From contig NZ_JBPZGZ010000003.1 in NCBI RefSeq assembly GCF_051857475.1, positions 62,001 to 126,000 of the forward strand: DNA of 64,000 nucleotides. The letters are read 5' to 3'. The notes below the pieces were generated by a model that made no database searches, was not told where the DNA came from, and saw only the letters and a list, made by a program, of their open reading frames with translations. The position numbers and the translations under genes were made by a program. The DNA is from Pelomonas sp051857475. GTDB lineage: Bacteria; Pseudomonadota; Gammaproteobacteria; Burkholderiales; Burkholderiaceae_C. Shown here one piece after another: positions 1-7,555 of this stretch (positions are counted from its first letter, which is position 1; every line of letters begins with the position of its first letter).

Positions 1-780
1 GCCCAGGGCCTTCATCGTGGCGCCGTTCTCCAGGTAACGCAGCGCCGAGAGGCCGTCGCGCGTGTCGCCCAGGGAGGCGTAGCCGGTGACGGGGGTGTCG
101 GGCAGGTCGGCGCCGTAGTAGAGGTAGCCGTAGCTGACGCCGGCCGCATGCATCTTGACGTTCAGCGCGTGGTTGCCGGCCGAGTCGCCGGCGATGACGA
201 TGCTGCCGCCGCCATTGCTCCAGCGGCTGCGCAGCGCCGCGGCGAGGGCCGTGTCGGCGCCGCTGTCGGTCAGCAGGGTGCGGATGATCTTGGCCTGGTC
301 ACCACCCACGAACCACACCGCGTCGGCCTGGTTCAGGATGGCGATGTTGGCCTGGCCTTCGGGCGTGCTGCTGCTGGTGTGCACGCCGTAGTTGTCGACG
401 TGGGCGGTGATGAACTTCGGGCTGAAGCCGTGGGTCTGGAAGAGGTTGTAGTAGCCGCGCTTCAGCGGCGTGGAGCCGCTGGCCGGGATGTCGTTGTTGA
501 AGGCGTCCAGGCCGGTGGCGTAGCTGTCCTTGGCGGCCGTGATGACGGCGATGCGCGGGCAGGCGGTGGTGGCCCAGTTGGTGCCGCAGTTGCTGGTGCT
601 GTTGATGTTGGGCGTGAAGCCCGTGTCGCGCCCGGTGGCCTTGCGCAGGCCGTTGACGAAGAGGTCGGTGTTGGCGTCTTCATAGGCGCCACCGGAGAGG
701 AAGAGTTTGCCGGCCGCAGCCGGCAGGGAAAGCGCAGCCAGCGCGCCGCACAACAGGATGCCAACGACTGATTTCTTCAT
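1..780 (-). CDS. Secreted cyanophycinase-like peptidase (family S51), 3' end outside window
   Basis: Only the first 260 codons are present; the gene runs off the left edge. The N-terminus is a signal peptide (MKKS start, hydrophobic core, Ala-Ala-Ala near residue 21), so the product should act in the periplasm or outside. Peptidase S51 hallmarks are visible: WFVGGDQ at residues 156-162 and the nucleophile elbow GDSAGN at 198-203, with Ser200 the likely nucleophile. Cyanophycinases hydrolyse cyanophycin to beta-Asp-Arg dipeptides. It lies 161 bp downstream of a six-gene operon that starts with a clear cyanophycinase, which supports a related substrate. A GGAG ribosome binding site sits 5 bases before the ATG. 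The sequence differs strongly from the other S51 protein at 6077-7303, so specificity may differ. Family assignment is fairly sure; substrate is inference. Confidence 0.72.
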   Translation of the reverse strand, partial: MKKSVVGILLCGALAALSLPAAAGKLFLSGGAYEDANTDLFVNGLRKATGRDTGFTPNINSTSNCGTNWATTACPRIAVITAAKDSYATGLDAFNNDIPASGSTPLKRGYYNLFQTHGFSPKFITAHVDNYGVHTSSSTPEGQANIAILNQADAVWFVGGDQAKIIRTLLTDSGADTALAAALRSRWSNGGGSIVIAGDSAGNHALNVKMHAAGVSYGYLYYGADLPDTPVTGYASLGDTRDGLSALRYLENGATMKALG

Positions 781-941
781 GTGCACTCCAGAGGAGGAGG
801 GCGGCGCCGGAATGGCGGCCTCGGACCCTGAAGCGCACGGTAGTGACGGGGTGGTGTCGGCGGAAGGTGGCGACTTGCAGCGGGGCGACGCCGACTTGCG
901 TCGCTGTGCCGGCTTCGGGAATGTCCCGGGCGGGTGGCCCC

Positions 942-1562
942 TTAGGAAATTCGCCAGGCCAGCACCGGGCCACCGTCGTCGATGCGGGCGTGCACAGGCG
1001 GCTGGAAGCCTGCTGCTTTCAATGCCGTCAGCACCGGCTTGTGTGCGTCAGGCGCGTCCAGCACACGGCTTTCCGCAACCTCGCCGAGGAAGGACAGATA
1101 AACCGTCTGGCGCGGCAGCAGGGCTGCGAGATGGCTGCGCCATTCGGGGCCCAGACGGGCCTCGGCTTCGGCCGGATTGCCGGGGTAGAAGCGCGCACCC
1201 AGGGCCTGCCAGAAGGGCGATCGGCCTTGCTCGTCGCGCCAGCCGGGAAGTTCGCTAACCAGGGTGTCGCCGAACTCATCGGGCCGTTCACGCAGCAAAT
1301 GCTGGGCCGCGGTAATGAGCTGCGGCAACTCGGGCGTCGGCTGCAACTGCGTCAGCTCGGCGGCTCCGGTGTGGTCGTTGCCGAGCAGCAGCGTGGTCTG
1401 CACACGGAACAGGTCCAGCTCCGCGGCGGCATGCACGACGCGGCCGAGGCGGAAGTGGTAGCGCGGCAACTGCATGCCGATGCGGGGCACGAGCAGGGCG
1501 CTGGCGCTGTTCACCGTCAGCCGGAGGCCGGCCGCCTCCTGGGTCACTTGCACCGTGCTCAT
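942..1562 (-). CDS. Shortened arginine N-succinyltransferase (AstA) paralogue
   Basis: This 206-residue protein is a paralogue of the AstA encoded immediately upstream. Shared blocks are GNDHTG (AstA: CHDLTG), SPFWQALGARFY (AstA: SPFWDAVGRRFF) and IDDGGP (AstA: IFDGGP). By eye it lacks about 55 N-terminal and 75 C-terminal residues of the 340-residue partner, including much of the N-terminal GNAT part. Its ATG overlaps the astA stop as ATGA, so the two are translationally coupled. In Pseudomonas arginine/ornithine succinyltransferase has two homologous subunits (AruF/AruG), so this may be a reduced beta subunit. A degenerate or regulatory copy is also possible. It is the last gene of the operon. 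Confidence 0.7.
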   Translation of the reverse strand: MSTVQVTQEAAGLRLTVNSASALLVPRIGMQLPRYHFRLGRVVHAAAELDLFRVQTTLLLGNDHTGAAELTQLQPTPELPQLITAAQHLLRERPDEFGDTLVSELPGWRDEQGRSPFWQALGARFYPGNPAEAEARLGPEWRSHLAALLPRQTVYLSFLGEVAESRVLDAPDAHKPVLTALKAAGFQPPVHARIDDGGPVLAWRIS

Positions 1563-2581
1563 TCCGCCACCTCCGTTTGCAGCGGCGTCACGACGAGGCG
1601 CTCACCCGGCTGTGCGCCCACGCGCGCCGCGGTGGCCGCGTCCACGTCGTGGCCCACCTCCGCCAGCACGGCGCGAAAGCGCGCCCGCTCGGTGCAGGCC
1701 ACCAAAGCCCATTCGCGTGGGCCGCTGGGGTCGTCCTGAACGATGACCTCGCGCGCCAGCCTCACGCTGCGCAGCGACGCCAGCGGTGCCTCCACGGTCG
1801 GCCCGCCGTCGAAGATGTCGACATAGGTGTCGGCGTCGAAGCCCTCGTCCTGCAGCACCGAGAAGGGCAGTTCGCCCACCGGATGCAACTGGCCCAGGGC
1901 CCATTGCGCGGCCTCGGGCAGCAGGGCCACATAGATGGGCGAGGGCGGCATCAGGTCGGCGATGCAGGCGCGGCTGCGGCCGCCGATGATGGCCTCGGCC
2001 TCCGGGTAGGCCATGCCGAAGAAGCGCCGGCCGACGGCGTCCCAGAAGGGGCTCTGGCCGGCGGCATCGGTGATGCCGGGGCTCTCGGCCGCGATGCGCT
2101 CCGAGAAGCGCGCCGCGTTGTCGCGGATGAAGAGCAGGCGTGCCCGCGACAGCAGCTGGGCCGCGGGGCCGTTCTCGTAGTCGGGCTCCAGGTAGAAGGA
2201 CGTCAACAGCGTGGTGCCCGTCAGGTCATGGCAGAGGTGCAGGGTGTGCATGCGCTGCGACACGCCGAGGGCCGTGCTGGCGTGCACGACGAACTCGTTG
2301 CGGTAGCTGTAGAAGCGGTCGAAAAAGCCGGCGCTGGCGGCGATGCCCGAGCAACCGACGACCCGACCATTGCGGCCTGCGTCTTCCAGCACGAAGAGAT
2401 AGGTCTCCTCGCCGCTGGCGTCATCGGGGCTGGCGAAGGACTGCAGCGAGGCGGCGATGCGCCCGCGCAGCTTGGCCTCGTCGTTGGGCAGCGAGCTGAT
2501 GCCGTCGGCGCTGGCCGCGGCCATGCGCACGAGGTCGGGCAGGTCGGCCGCCGCCACGGGGCGCAGCAGCAGGGAGTTCAT
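1559..2581 (-). CDS. astA: Arginine N-succinyltransferase
   Basis: AstA transfers succinyl from succinyl-CoA to the alpha-amino group of arginine, the first step of the arginine succinyltransferase (AST) pathway in the cytosol. The 340-residue length matches the family. Typical blocks include RPVAAADLPDL at the N-terminus, NEFVVHAS, the segment LCHDLTG near residue 120, SPFWDAVGRRFFGM and YVDIFDGGPTVEAP. The start at 2581 overlaps the stop of the AraC-family gene as ATGA, and its own stop overlaps the next start in the same way. The frame stays open further upstream, but the coupled start is preferred because the upstream part belongs to the regulator gene. No astB, astC or astD is in the window. 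Placed after a cyanophycinase, a dipeptidase candidate and a transporter, it would dispose of arginine released from cyanophycin. Confidence 0.9.
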   Translation of the reverse strand: MNSLLLRPVAAADLPDLVRMAAASADGISSLPNDEAKLRGRIAASLQSFASPDDASGEETYLFVLEDAGRNGRVVGCSGIAASAGFFDRFYSYRNEFVVHASTALGVSQRMHTLHLCHDLTGTTLLTSFYLEPDYENGPAAQLLSRARLLFIRDNAARFSERIAAESPGITDAAGQSPFWDAVGRRFFGMAYPEAEAIIGGRSRACIADLMPPSPIYVALLPEAAQWALGQLHPVGELPFSVLQDEGFDADTYVDIFDGGPTVEAPLASLRSVRLAREVIVQDDPSGPREWALVACTERARFRAVLAEVGHDVDAATAARVGAQPGERLVVTPLQTEVAE

Positions 2582-3564
2582 GGGCGGTCTCCGGAAGAGG
2601 GTTCGGCGCGCCAGGCCTGGGCGCGCTGGCTGCGCTCGTCGCGCGGCGTGCGGCCGAAGTGGGCGCGGTAGGCGTTGGAGAAATGCGGGCCCGACGAGAA
2701 GCCGCAGCTCAGGCCGATCTGCAGGATGGACTGCGAACTCTGCTGCAGCAGCCGCCGGGCACGCGCCAGGCGCAGCTCCAGGTAGTGGCGCGAGGGCAGG
2801 GTGTCGAGGTGCTGCTTGAAGAGGCGCTCCAGCTGGCGGCGAGACACGCCCACCAGCGTGGCGACTTCCTCGGTCGGCAGCGGCTCGCCGAGATTGGCTT
2901 CCATCAACGCCAGGGCCTCGGCGAGCTTGGGGCTGCCGGCGCCGCGCTGCTCGCTGTAGCCGCCGCGCTGGCGTTCGTCGCGCGGACGCAGGCCCGCCAG
3001 GCCCATGGCCTGTTGCAGCTCCTGGCCGAGGCGTTCGCCATGTTGGCTGGTGAGCCAGGCGCAGCACAGGTCGGTCGCTGCAGTCCCGGCGGCGCTGAGG
3101 CGGTCGCCCGCGGCATTGATGTCCCACAAGCCCTGGGTCCAGGCGACGCCGGCGTGGGCATCGGCCAGACCGTCCAGCAGCAGCCAGTCGGCGCAGGCGC
3201 GCTGGCCATCGAGCAGGCCGGCTGCCGCCAGCGAGGCAGCGCCAGCGGCGAGGCCAGCGAGCACGACGCCATCAGTGGCCCAGCGCTTCAGCAGGGCGAC
3301 CGTGGCGGCGTCGGCAGTGGAGGGCTCGGCCGCGATGACGAAGACGGCATGCCAATCAGTGGGAGGCGTCGCGCCGAGGGTCTGCACGCTCACACCGCCT
3401 TGCGCGTTGACCATGCCGCCGTTCATCGACAGCGCCTCGCTGCGATAGCGGGCCTCGTCCTGCAGTTCGTTGGCGGCCTCCAGGCTGTCCACCACGGCGG
3501 CCAGCGCGAGCAGCGGGAAACCCGGCTCCAGCAGCAGGCCGATGCGGCGGACAGGAGGCGTCAT
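2578..3564 (-). CDS. AraC/GlxA-family transcriptional regulator (ArgR-like)
   Basis: This 328-residue regulator has an N-terminal DJ-1/PfpI-like (GATase1-like) domain at about residues 8-190 and a C-terminal AraC-type double helix-turn-helix at about 212-310, with VATLVGVSRRQLERLF as the first recognition region and ILQIGLSCGFSSGPHFSNAY as the second. This is the architecture of GlxA regulators and of Pseudomonas aeruginosa ArgR, which controls arginine catabolism. It starts 4 bases after the transporter stop and overlaps astA by 4 bases, so it is co-expressed with the pathway it probably controls. The candidate operator is the 21-bp direct repeat at 7376-7404. The inducer (arginine or a dipeptide) is inferred. 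Confidence 0.85.
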   Translation of the reverse strand: MTPPVRRIGLLLEPGFPLLALAAVVDSLEAANELQDEARYRSEALSMNGGMVNAQGGVSVQTLGATPPTDWHAVFVIAAEPSTADAATVALLKRWATDGVVLAGLAAGAASLAAAGLLDGQRACADWLLLDGLADAHAGVAWTQGLWDINAAGDRLSAAGTAATDLCCAWLTSQHGERLGQELQQAMGLAGLRPRDERQRGGYSEQRGAGSPKLAEALALMEANLGEPLPTEEVATLVGVSRRQLERLFKQHLDTLPSRHYLELRLARARRLLQQSSQSILQIGLSCGFSSGPHFSNAYRAHFGRTPRDERSQRAQAWRAEPSSGDRP

Positions 3565-3568
3565 GGCC

Positions 3569-4960
3569 TCACTGTACCCAGCCTGTCAGGGCCGGGAAGG
3601 CCAGCAGGGCCAGGGCCATCACGAGGTAGAGGCCCTGCAGCGGCAGCATCCAGCGCACCCACTGGCCAAAGGGCACGCCCGACAGTGCCAGCACGCCGAC
3701 GGTGATGCCCGAGGTCGGGATGATGGGCGTGGTCAGCTCGCCAAACTGGAAGGCCAGCACGGCGGTCTGGCGCGTGACGCCGACGAGGTCGGCCAGCGGC
3801 GCCATGATGGGCATGGTCAGCGCGGCCTGGCCGGTGCCGGAGTGGATGAAAAAGTTGATGACCGACTGGATGGCGAACATCTTCTGCGCGGCCAGCACCG
3901 GCGTGCTGGACGCCACCAGCGGCGCCAGCGCATTCAGCAGCGTGTCGATGATCTGGCCCTCGCGCATCAGGATGACCGTGCCTTTGGCCAGCGCGATGAC
4001 CAGGGCCGTGCCGACCAGGTCGCGCGCGCCGTGCAGGAAGGCGGCCATGAAGTCGTCCGCCGACAGCCGCGCCACCACGCCCACGGCCACGGCCATGACG
4101 AGGAAGAGGGCGGCGATCTCCTCGATGTACCAGCCGTACTTGACGACGCCGCCGATCATCACGGCCAGCGTGGCGGCGAACAGCCACAGCACCGCGCGGT
4201 GGCGGCCGCTCATGCCGGTGAAGGCCTCGAAGCTGGCCAGGTCCAGGGTTTTGCGGCGCTCCTGGTCCATCGCGTAGCTGGGGCTCAGCGTCGGGTCGCG
4301 CTTGATGCGTGCCGCCCACCACATCAGGAAGGCGATGGTGACGGCCGTGGCGATGACCCAGCACAGGGCGCGGTAGCCCAGGCCCGAGAACATCGGCACG
4401 CCGGCAATGCCCTGGGCCACGCCGACGTTGAAGGGGTTGAGGAAGGCCGTGGCGAAACCCACCTGCGAGCCGACGAAGGGAATGGCGACGCCGGTCAGGG
4501 TGTCCAGTTTCAGCGCCAGGGCCAGCGGGATGAAGATCAAGACAAATGGAATGGCTTCCTCCGCCATGCCGAAGCTCGCGCCGCCCAGCGAGAACAGCGT
4601 GACGAAGACCGGGATGACGGCCACGCGCACCAGGGCCGAGCGGCTGTGGGCACGGGCCACGGACTTGATCAGCGCATCGATGGCCTCGGTGCGCTGCAGC
4701 ACCGCGAAGGCGCCGCCGACGATGAGAACGAAGCCGATGATGAGCGCCGCCTCGACAAAGCCCTTGATCGGCGCCGTCAACAGCGCGGTGAGCCCCTGCG
4801 GCTTGGCGGCTATGAGGTGAAAGCTGCCAGCGACGATCAGCGTCTTGCCGTTGACCAGCTCGGTCTGGAAGCGCCCGCCGGGCACGACCCAGGTGGCGGC
4901 TGCGATCAGCGCCAGCAGCGCGAACAACAGCACATAGGTGTTGGGCAGGCGCAGCTTCAT
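3569..4960 (-). CDS. YfcC/DcuC-family inner-membrane transporter
   Basis: A 463-residue polytopic membrane protein with about 12-14 hydrophobic segments, starting with a first transmembrane segment at LLFALLALIAAATWVVPGG. Sequences such as GGASFGMAEEAIPF, SQVGFATAFLNPFNVGVAQG, NFFIHSGTGQAALTMPIMAPL and FQFGELTTPIIPTSG are typical of the YfcC/ArcD-like branch of the DcuC (C4-dicarboxylate carrier) superfamily, whose members handle dicarboxylates or basic amino acids and peptides. The start at 4960 is chosen because it overlaps the upstream stop as ATGA; an in-frame start 17 codons further upstream lies inside the previous gene. Between a cyanophycinase, a putative dipeptidase and AstA, the likely cargo is beta-Asp-Arg dipeptide, arginine or aspartate; this is inference. 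Confidence 0.82.
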   Translation of the reverse strand: MKLRLPNTYVLLFALLALIAAATWVVPGGRFQTELVNGKTLIVAGSFHLIAAKPQGLTALLTAPIKGFVEAALIIGFVLIVGGAFAVLQRTEAIDALIKSVARAHSRSALVRVAVIPVFVTLFSLGGASFGMAEEAIPFVLIFIPLALALKLDTLTGVAIPFVGSQVGFATAFLNPFNVGVAQGIAGVPMFSGLGYRALCWVIATAVTIAFLMWWAARIKRDPTLSPSYAMDQERRKTLDLASFEAFTGMSGRHRAVLWLFAATLAVMIGGVVKYGWYIEEIAALFLVMAVAVGVVARLSADDFMAAFLHGARDLVGTALVIALAKGTVILMREGQIIDTLLNALAPLVASSTPVLAAQKMFAIQSVINFFIHSGTGQAALTMPIMAPLADLVGVTRQTAVLAFQFGELTTPIIPTSGITVGVLALSGVPFGQWVRWMLPLQGLYLVMALALLAFPALTGWVQ

Positions 4961-6075
4961 GGCGAGAGCAATCTGCCTGAGCGGTAGGGAACGGCGCCGG
5001 CGATCTTGCACAGCCGCATGCCGCGGGTTGCGTAGCGGCGGGCGCTGCGGGCAAAGCAGCGGCCGCTCGTGTGGGCCTGCAGCGGCGTGCGCGTGTCGGT
5101 CAGCGGGTCGATGAGTTCGGCGACGAGTTCGCCGGCCTCCACCCAGTCGCCCGGTGCCTTGGCAAAGACGACGATGCCACTCGTGGGCGCGGTGATGGGC
5201 TCGACGCCTTCCAGCGGCGTGGGCTCACATGCCGGGGGCGCGGGTGGCGCGAGGCCATCGACATGACCGAGATGGCGCAGATAAGTCAGCAGCGCGTCGG
5301 CATCGTGCTCGGCGAGTTCATGCGACACCTCGGTCTCGCCACGCAGTTCGACGGTGGCGGCCAGGCAGGCGTTGCGCTCGATGGGGAAGCGGCCGTCGAA
5401 ATGCGCGGCCAGCTCCCACCAGATGCGCGAGATGGTTTCGTCGAAGGGGTCGTCGCCCGACACCGCGCTGTAGAGCAGGGCCTGGGCGCCGAGCCAGCCG
5501 GCCAGCGGCTGCAGCGCCTCGGTCTGCGGCGTCCCGGTGTAGACATGCATGACGGCCTGGTTGTCGCAATGCAGGTCCAGCACCAGGTCGGCGTCCATGG
5601 CCAGGGTCTGCAGCAGGCGCTTCAGGGCTTCGGCTTCGCTCATGGGCTGCCAGGCTTGGAGCAGCTGGAGGCAGGCTGCGCGGATCGTTCGAGTGTTGGC
5701 CGCGGCATCAGCGCCGAGCAGCGGCTCGACCAGCGGGATCAGCGCCGCCGTCAGGTGCTTGAACTGGCGGTTGAAGTTGACGCCCGTGCCGAGGTCGAAG
5801 CGGCCAAAAGCGGTGCCCTGCACATCCTGCGCGAGGCCGATGGGGTTGGCCATGGGCACGAGGACGATCTCGCCGGCAATCGCACCGGCCGCCTCGAGTG
5901 CCGACAGCCGCTCGATGAGGGCCTGCGCAACGAGCATCGGCGGCACCTCGTCGGCATGCAGGGCGGCATGGATGTAAACCTTGCGGCCCGACTCGCCGCG
6001 GCCGAAGTGCAGGCTGCGGACATGGCGCTGCGTGCCGGCGCTGGCGGCCGGCAGTTCATGGTGGACGCTGCGCAT
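4957..6075 (-). CDS. M14-family zinc hydrolase, candidate beta-Asp-Arg dipeptidase (AstE/AspA-like)
   Basis: A 372-residue cytosolic metallohydrolase of the succinylglutamate desuccinylase/aspartoacylase group. Zinc ligands are visible as H40-A-D-E43 and H169 in LDLHCD; N102-R103 fits the substrate-binding NR pair, and E243 in VELRG is the likely catalytic base. Residues from about 285 onward form a glycine-rich beta domain (ITAPTSGIVVFAKAPGDWV) beyond the usual 320-350 residues of AstE. It starts 1 base after the cyanophycinase stop and overlaps the transporter gene. A zinc peptidase of this kind in cyanophycin gene clusters (CphZ) is, as I recall, known to split beta-Asp-Arg. That function fits the context better than AstE, because astB, astC and astD are absent here. 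AstE activity is the main alternative. Confidence 0.75.
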   Translation of the reverse strand: MRSVHHELPAASAGTQRHVRSLHFGRGESGRKVYIHAALHADEVPPMLVAQALIERLSALEAAGAIAGEIVLVPMANPIGLAQDVQGTAFGRFDLGTGVNFNRQFKHLTAALIPLVEPLLGADAAANTRTIRAACLQLLQAWQPMSEAEALKRLLQTLAMDADLVLDLHCDNQAVMHVYTGTPQTEALQPLAGWLGAQALLYSAVSGDDPFDETISRIWWELAAHFDGRFPIERNACLAATVELRGETEVSHELAEHDADALLTYLRHLGHVDGLAPPAPPACEPTPLEGVEPITAPTSGIVVFAKAPGDWVEAGELVAELIDPLTDTRTPLQAHTSGRCFARSARRYATRGMRLCKIAGAVPYRSGRLLSP

Positions 6076-6076
6076 G

Positions 6077-7303
6077 TCAGTTCGGCGCCAGGGGCGTGAA
6101 GAGCGGAGCGGCCATGCGCACGGGAATGACGTCCAGGCGCGCCTTCAGCACGGTGTAGTCCTCCCCGCCCAGCGCGCCGCTGAACCAGCCGACCAGACCG
6201 GGGCCCTTGTAGAGGCGGAACTCGAAGCCCAGCTCGGGCGACAGATCGTTGGGCCTGGGCCTGACGCGGTAAGCCAAGCCGCGCACCTCGGGCGCGCGGC
6301 CGTCCAGCAACTGGGCCATGGCGGTCACGATGGTGTTGTCGGCCAGGATGTCGAGGAAGTAGTTTTCGTTCTGCAGATAGGGCTTGTAGTCGCTCGCGGC
6401 CGGGTCGATCTTCTGGTCGCGCAGCTTGTGGGCCGCGGGCGTCGTCACCCCGGTCTTGAGGTTGTGCCTGTCGCCGCGGTCCAGGTAGCTGAGCAGGGCG
6501 CCGCGCAGGTTGAAGGCGGGCAGCTTGGCGTCGGCCGTGGCCTCGGACAGGTCCACCAGCAGGGCACCGCGCGCGCCGACGATCTCGACCTCGCTGCCCT
6601 TGACGACGGCCGCGGTGTTCTCCTCCACGCCCAGGCCCAGGGTGTAGCCGAAGGCGCGCATGGCCGGCAGCATGCGGCCGATGCGACCGCGCTTCAGGAA
6701 GTGCTGGTCCACGAACAGGTCGTGACCGACGAACCCCAGGCCGCGGTCGTACTCGCGGCCTTCGCGCCACTGACCCTTCAGGATCTGCATGTTGTCGCCA
6801 GCGTCGCGGAACATCATGCGGCTCATGATGGCCGCCCCGGCACTGCTGCCGGCCACCACGCCGCCGCCGTCGAAGACCTGCCAGATGGCCTTCAGCATCT
6901 GGGTCGGCTCGCCCTTGGGTTGCAGGGTGTCGACGATGTATTCCTGGGCGCCGCCCGAGAAGAACACGGCCTTGGACGCGGCGACCTTGGCGATCAGCTT
7001 GGGGTCGTTGAGGTTGGCCTGCAGGTCGATGTCCTTCTGGCGCGGTGCGACCGGAATCGCCTCGGCATTGGCGCCATGGCGGTTCAGCGCGGCCACGATG
7101 AGGCCGGCGCTGCGCTCGGGGTTGGCGGCGGCGGTGGCGAACACGGCGATGGGCGCGCCGGCGCCACCGGCCTCCTCGACGATGCGGGCCCAGACGGCCT
7201 CGTTGTCGTTCTTCAAGGCGCCACCGATGACGATGGCCGTGCCGGCGTGGGCGGTGGTGGCGCACCACAGCGCGACCAGGGTGAGGCGGGTCAGGAATCT
7301 CAT
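6077..7303 (-). CDS. Secreted cyanophycinase (peptidase S51)
   Basis: This 408-residue enzyme should cut cyanophycin (a poly-Asp backbone with Arg side chains) into beta-Asp-Arg dipeptides outside the cytosol. Residues 1-20 are a signal peptide ending THA, and the mature protein begins with the strand GTAIVIGGAL. S51 motifs are FFSGGAQ at 114-120 and the nucleophile elbow GSSAGA at 152-157 with Ser154 the nucleophile. At 408 residues it is longer than cytosolic cyanophycinases (about 270-280), as is usual for extracellular CphE-type enzymes. It is the first gene of the operon, with one base between its stop and the M14 gene. It faces a divergent TonB receptor gene across a 252-bp promoter region that holds a 21-bp-spaced direct repeat. 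No strong ribosome binding site is seen before the ATG. Confidence 0.85.
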   Translation of the reverse strand: MRFLTRLTLVALWCATTAHAGTAIVIGGALKNDNEAVWARIVEEAGGAGAPIAVFATAAANPERSAGLIVAALNRHGANAEAIPVAPRQKDIDLQANLNDPKLIAKVAASKAVFFSGGAQEYIVDTLQPKGEPTQMLKAIWQVFDGGGVVAGSSAGAAIMSRMMFRDAGDNMQILKGQWREGREYDRGLGFVGHDLFVDQHFLKRGRIGRMLPAMRAFGYTLGLGVEENTAAVVKGSEVEIVGARGALLVDLSEATADAKLPAFNLRGALLSYLDRGDRHNLKTGVTTPAAHKLRDQKIDPAASDYKPYLQNENYFLDILADNTIVTAMAQLLDGRAPEVRGLAYRVRPRPNDLSPELGFEFRLYKGPGLVGWFSGALGGEDYTVLKARLDVIPVRMAAPLFTPLAPN

Positions 7304-7375
7304 GACGCCGATCTTGGCAGCACCGCGCCGCAGCAGCCAGCGGGTTAGGCCTCAAAGCGGTGCGCCAAGCACCAG

Positions 7376-7404
7376 CAACGCAATTGCATGTCGCATCAAC
7401 GCAA
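7376..7404. promoter_or_regulatory. Direct repeat, candidate AraC-family operator
   Basis: The octamer CAACGCAA occurs at 7376-7383 and again at 7397-7404, 21 bp apart start to start, i.e. two helical turns. The second copy is preceded by TGTCGC, giving TGTCGC-N8-AA. As I recall this matches the half-site reported for Pseudomonas ArgR. It lies between the cyanophycinase operon and the divergent TonB receptor gene and could serve both. The regulator encoded in the operon belongs to the family that binds such tandem half-sites. Function is inferred. Confidence 0.45.
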
Positions 7405-7555
7405 GCGCTGTTGCAGGCCCACCCGGCATGCTTGCCGAGAAGCGACGCGCATTTGCGTGCAAGCGACCGCCCCACCGAAACCCCATAGGCAAGCCCTGCA
7501 CCGCCTCCCTAACCTGAAAGGCATCCGCTCCCACCCATTCAAAACAGAGGCCCTC

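Noticed and set aside
680..973. A minus-strand open frame covering the gap between the second S51 gene and the AstA paralogue
   Set aside because: Its sequence is arginine- and proline-rich without any family feature and overlaps the signal-peptide region of the S51 gene.
2582..3127. A long N-terminal extension of astA
   Set aside because: It lies inside the AraC-family gene in another frame. The ATGA-coupled start at 2581 gives normal AstA length.
4957..6075. Annotation of the M14 gene as plain astE
   Set aside because: AST pathway genes astB, astC and astD are missing here, the protein is longer than AstE and its position follows a cyanophycinase. AstE remains an alternative, not the call.
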